From NCBI GenBank assembly GCA_946811695.1, contig OX328125.1, forward strand, positions 104,337,376 to 104,401,375: a DNA stretch of 64,000 nucleotides, written 5' to 3'. A program made the translations under genes and the position numbers. Shown one piece after another: positions 63,886 through 64,000 of the stretch; within the stretch, counting starts at the first letter, position 1; each line of letters begins with the position of its first letter. The notes under the pieces were generated by a model. That model worked only from the letters and a program-made list of their open reading frames with translations. It was not told the origin of the DNA and ran no database searches. This stretch comes from Gonocerus acuteangulatus. Lineage: Eukaryota; Arthropoda; Insecta; Hemiptera; Coreidae.

Positions 63886-64000
63886 ATATATATATATATA
63901 CTTGGAGACTAAACAGAAAGAATACTGACCCGGTTAGATCGGATGCACTTGTGGACTGTAACCTATTTCCGATTCTATAGTGAAGAATGTTACGATTTCC
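63886..64000. other. Window end, unassigned
   Basis: A short (TA)n and unique sequence to the edge of the window. Confidence 0.4.

Overview
The window looks like AT-rich, intergenic or intronic DNA from a large, repeat-dense animal genome, most probably an arthropod. The evidence is the mix of mariner, Tc1, pogo, piggyBac and hAT elements, non-LTR retrotransposon ends, Penelope-like elements (PLEs), Helentron-like interspersed elements and tRNA- and 5S-derived SINEs, plus a Popeye-domain exon with a eukaryotic splice acceptor and donor. I cannot name the species. There are no operons, and I see no bacterial or viral gene set.

The only host protein-coding sequence I can support is one exon at 8528-8859 (+). 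It encodes the N-terminal three-membrane-span region of a Popeye domain-containing protein (POPDC/BVES family). It is GC-richer than its surroundings. No further exon of that gene was recognised, so much of the right-hand part may be its intron or intergenic DNA.

Nearly everything else is repetitive, often nested. Left part (1-16 kb): a Helentron-like copy cut by the window edge, repeat B with a 36-bp expansion, an R1-type LINE end with target-site duplication (TSD), a tRNA-SINE, a jockey/I-type LINE end, repeat C with an 11 x 33-bp amplified terminus, a Tc1 fossil, PLE pieces with tandem blocks of 3 x 100 bp and 4 x 176 bp, and a hAT-like MITE. Middle (16.9-21.3 kb): a large inverted duplication with arms of about 1.4-1.5 kb, whose loop holds a LINE insertion with a 12-bp TSD. 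Then come a 41-bp array, a PLE end, a complete Helentron-like copy, a mariner with 29-bp terminal repeats, a repeat C copy with a nested Helentron-like copy, a long-TIR foldback element, a piggyBac-type MITE, a 5S SINE and several tRNA SINEs. Right part (36-64 kb): two copies of an 8-bp-TSD terminal-inverted-repeat element (element E), two further Helentron-like families or copies, a hAT MITE with a perfect 8-bp TSD, 10 x 26-bp and 7 x 97-bp arrays, two pogo/Tigger relatives, and head-to-head PLE ends embedded in (TA)n.

The most interesting signals are: (a) hammerhead-ribozyme-like cores (CTGANGA, stem II, GAAA plus a short palindrome) at several PLE termini, some in head-to-head pairs inside (TA)n tracts; (b) two interspersed families with asymmetric subterminal inverted repeats, a (TA)n core and a 3' hairpin followed by CTAA, as in DINE-1/Helentron-associated elements; (c) SINEs with different heads (two tRNA-like types and 5S) that appear to share central or 3' domains; and (d) a piggyBac-type MITE with an internal series of near-regular sequence motifs. 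All calls rest on reading the sequence by eye; no database or folding program was used.
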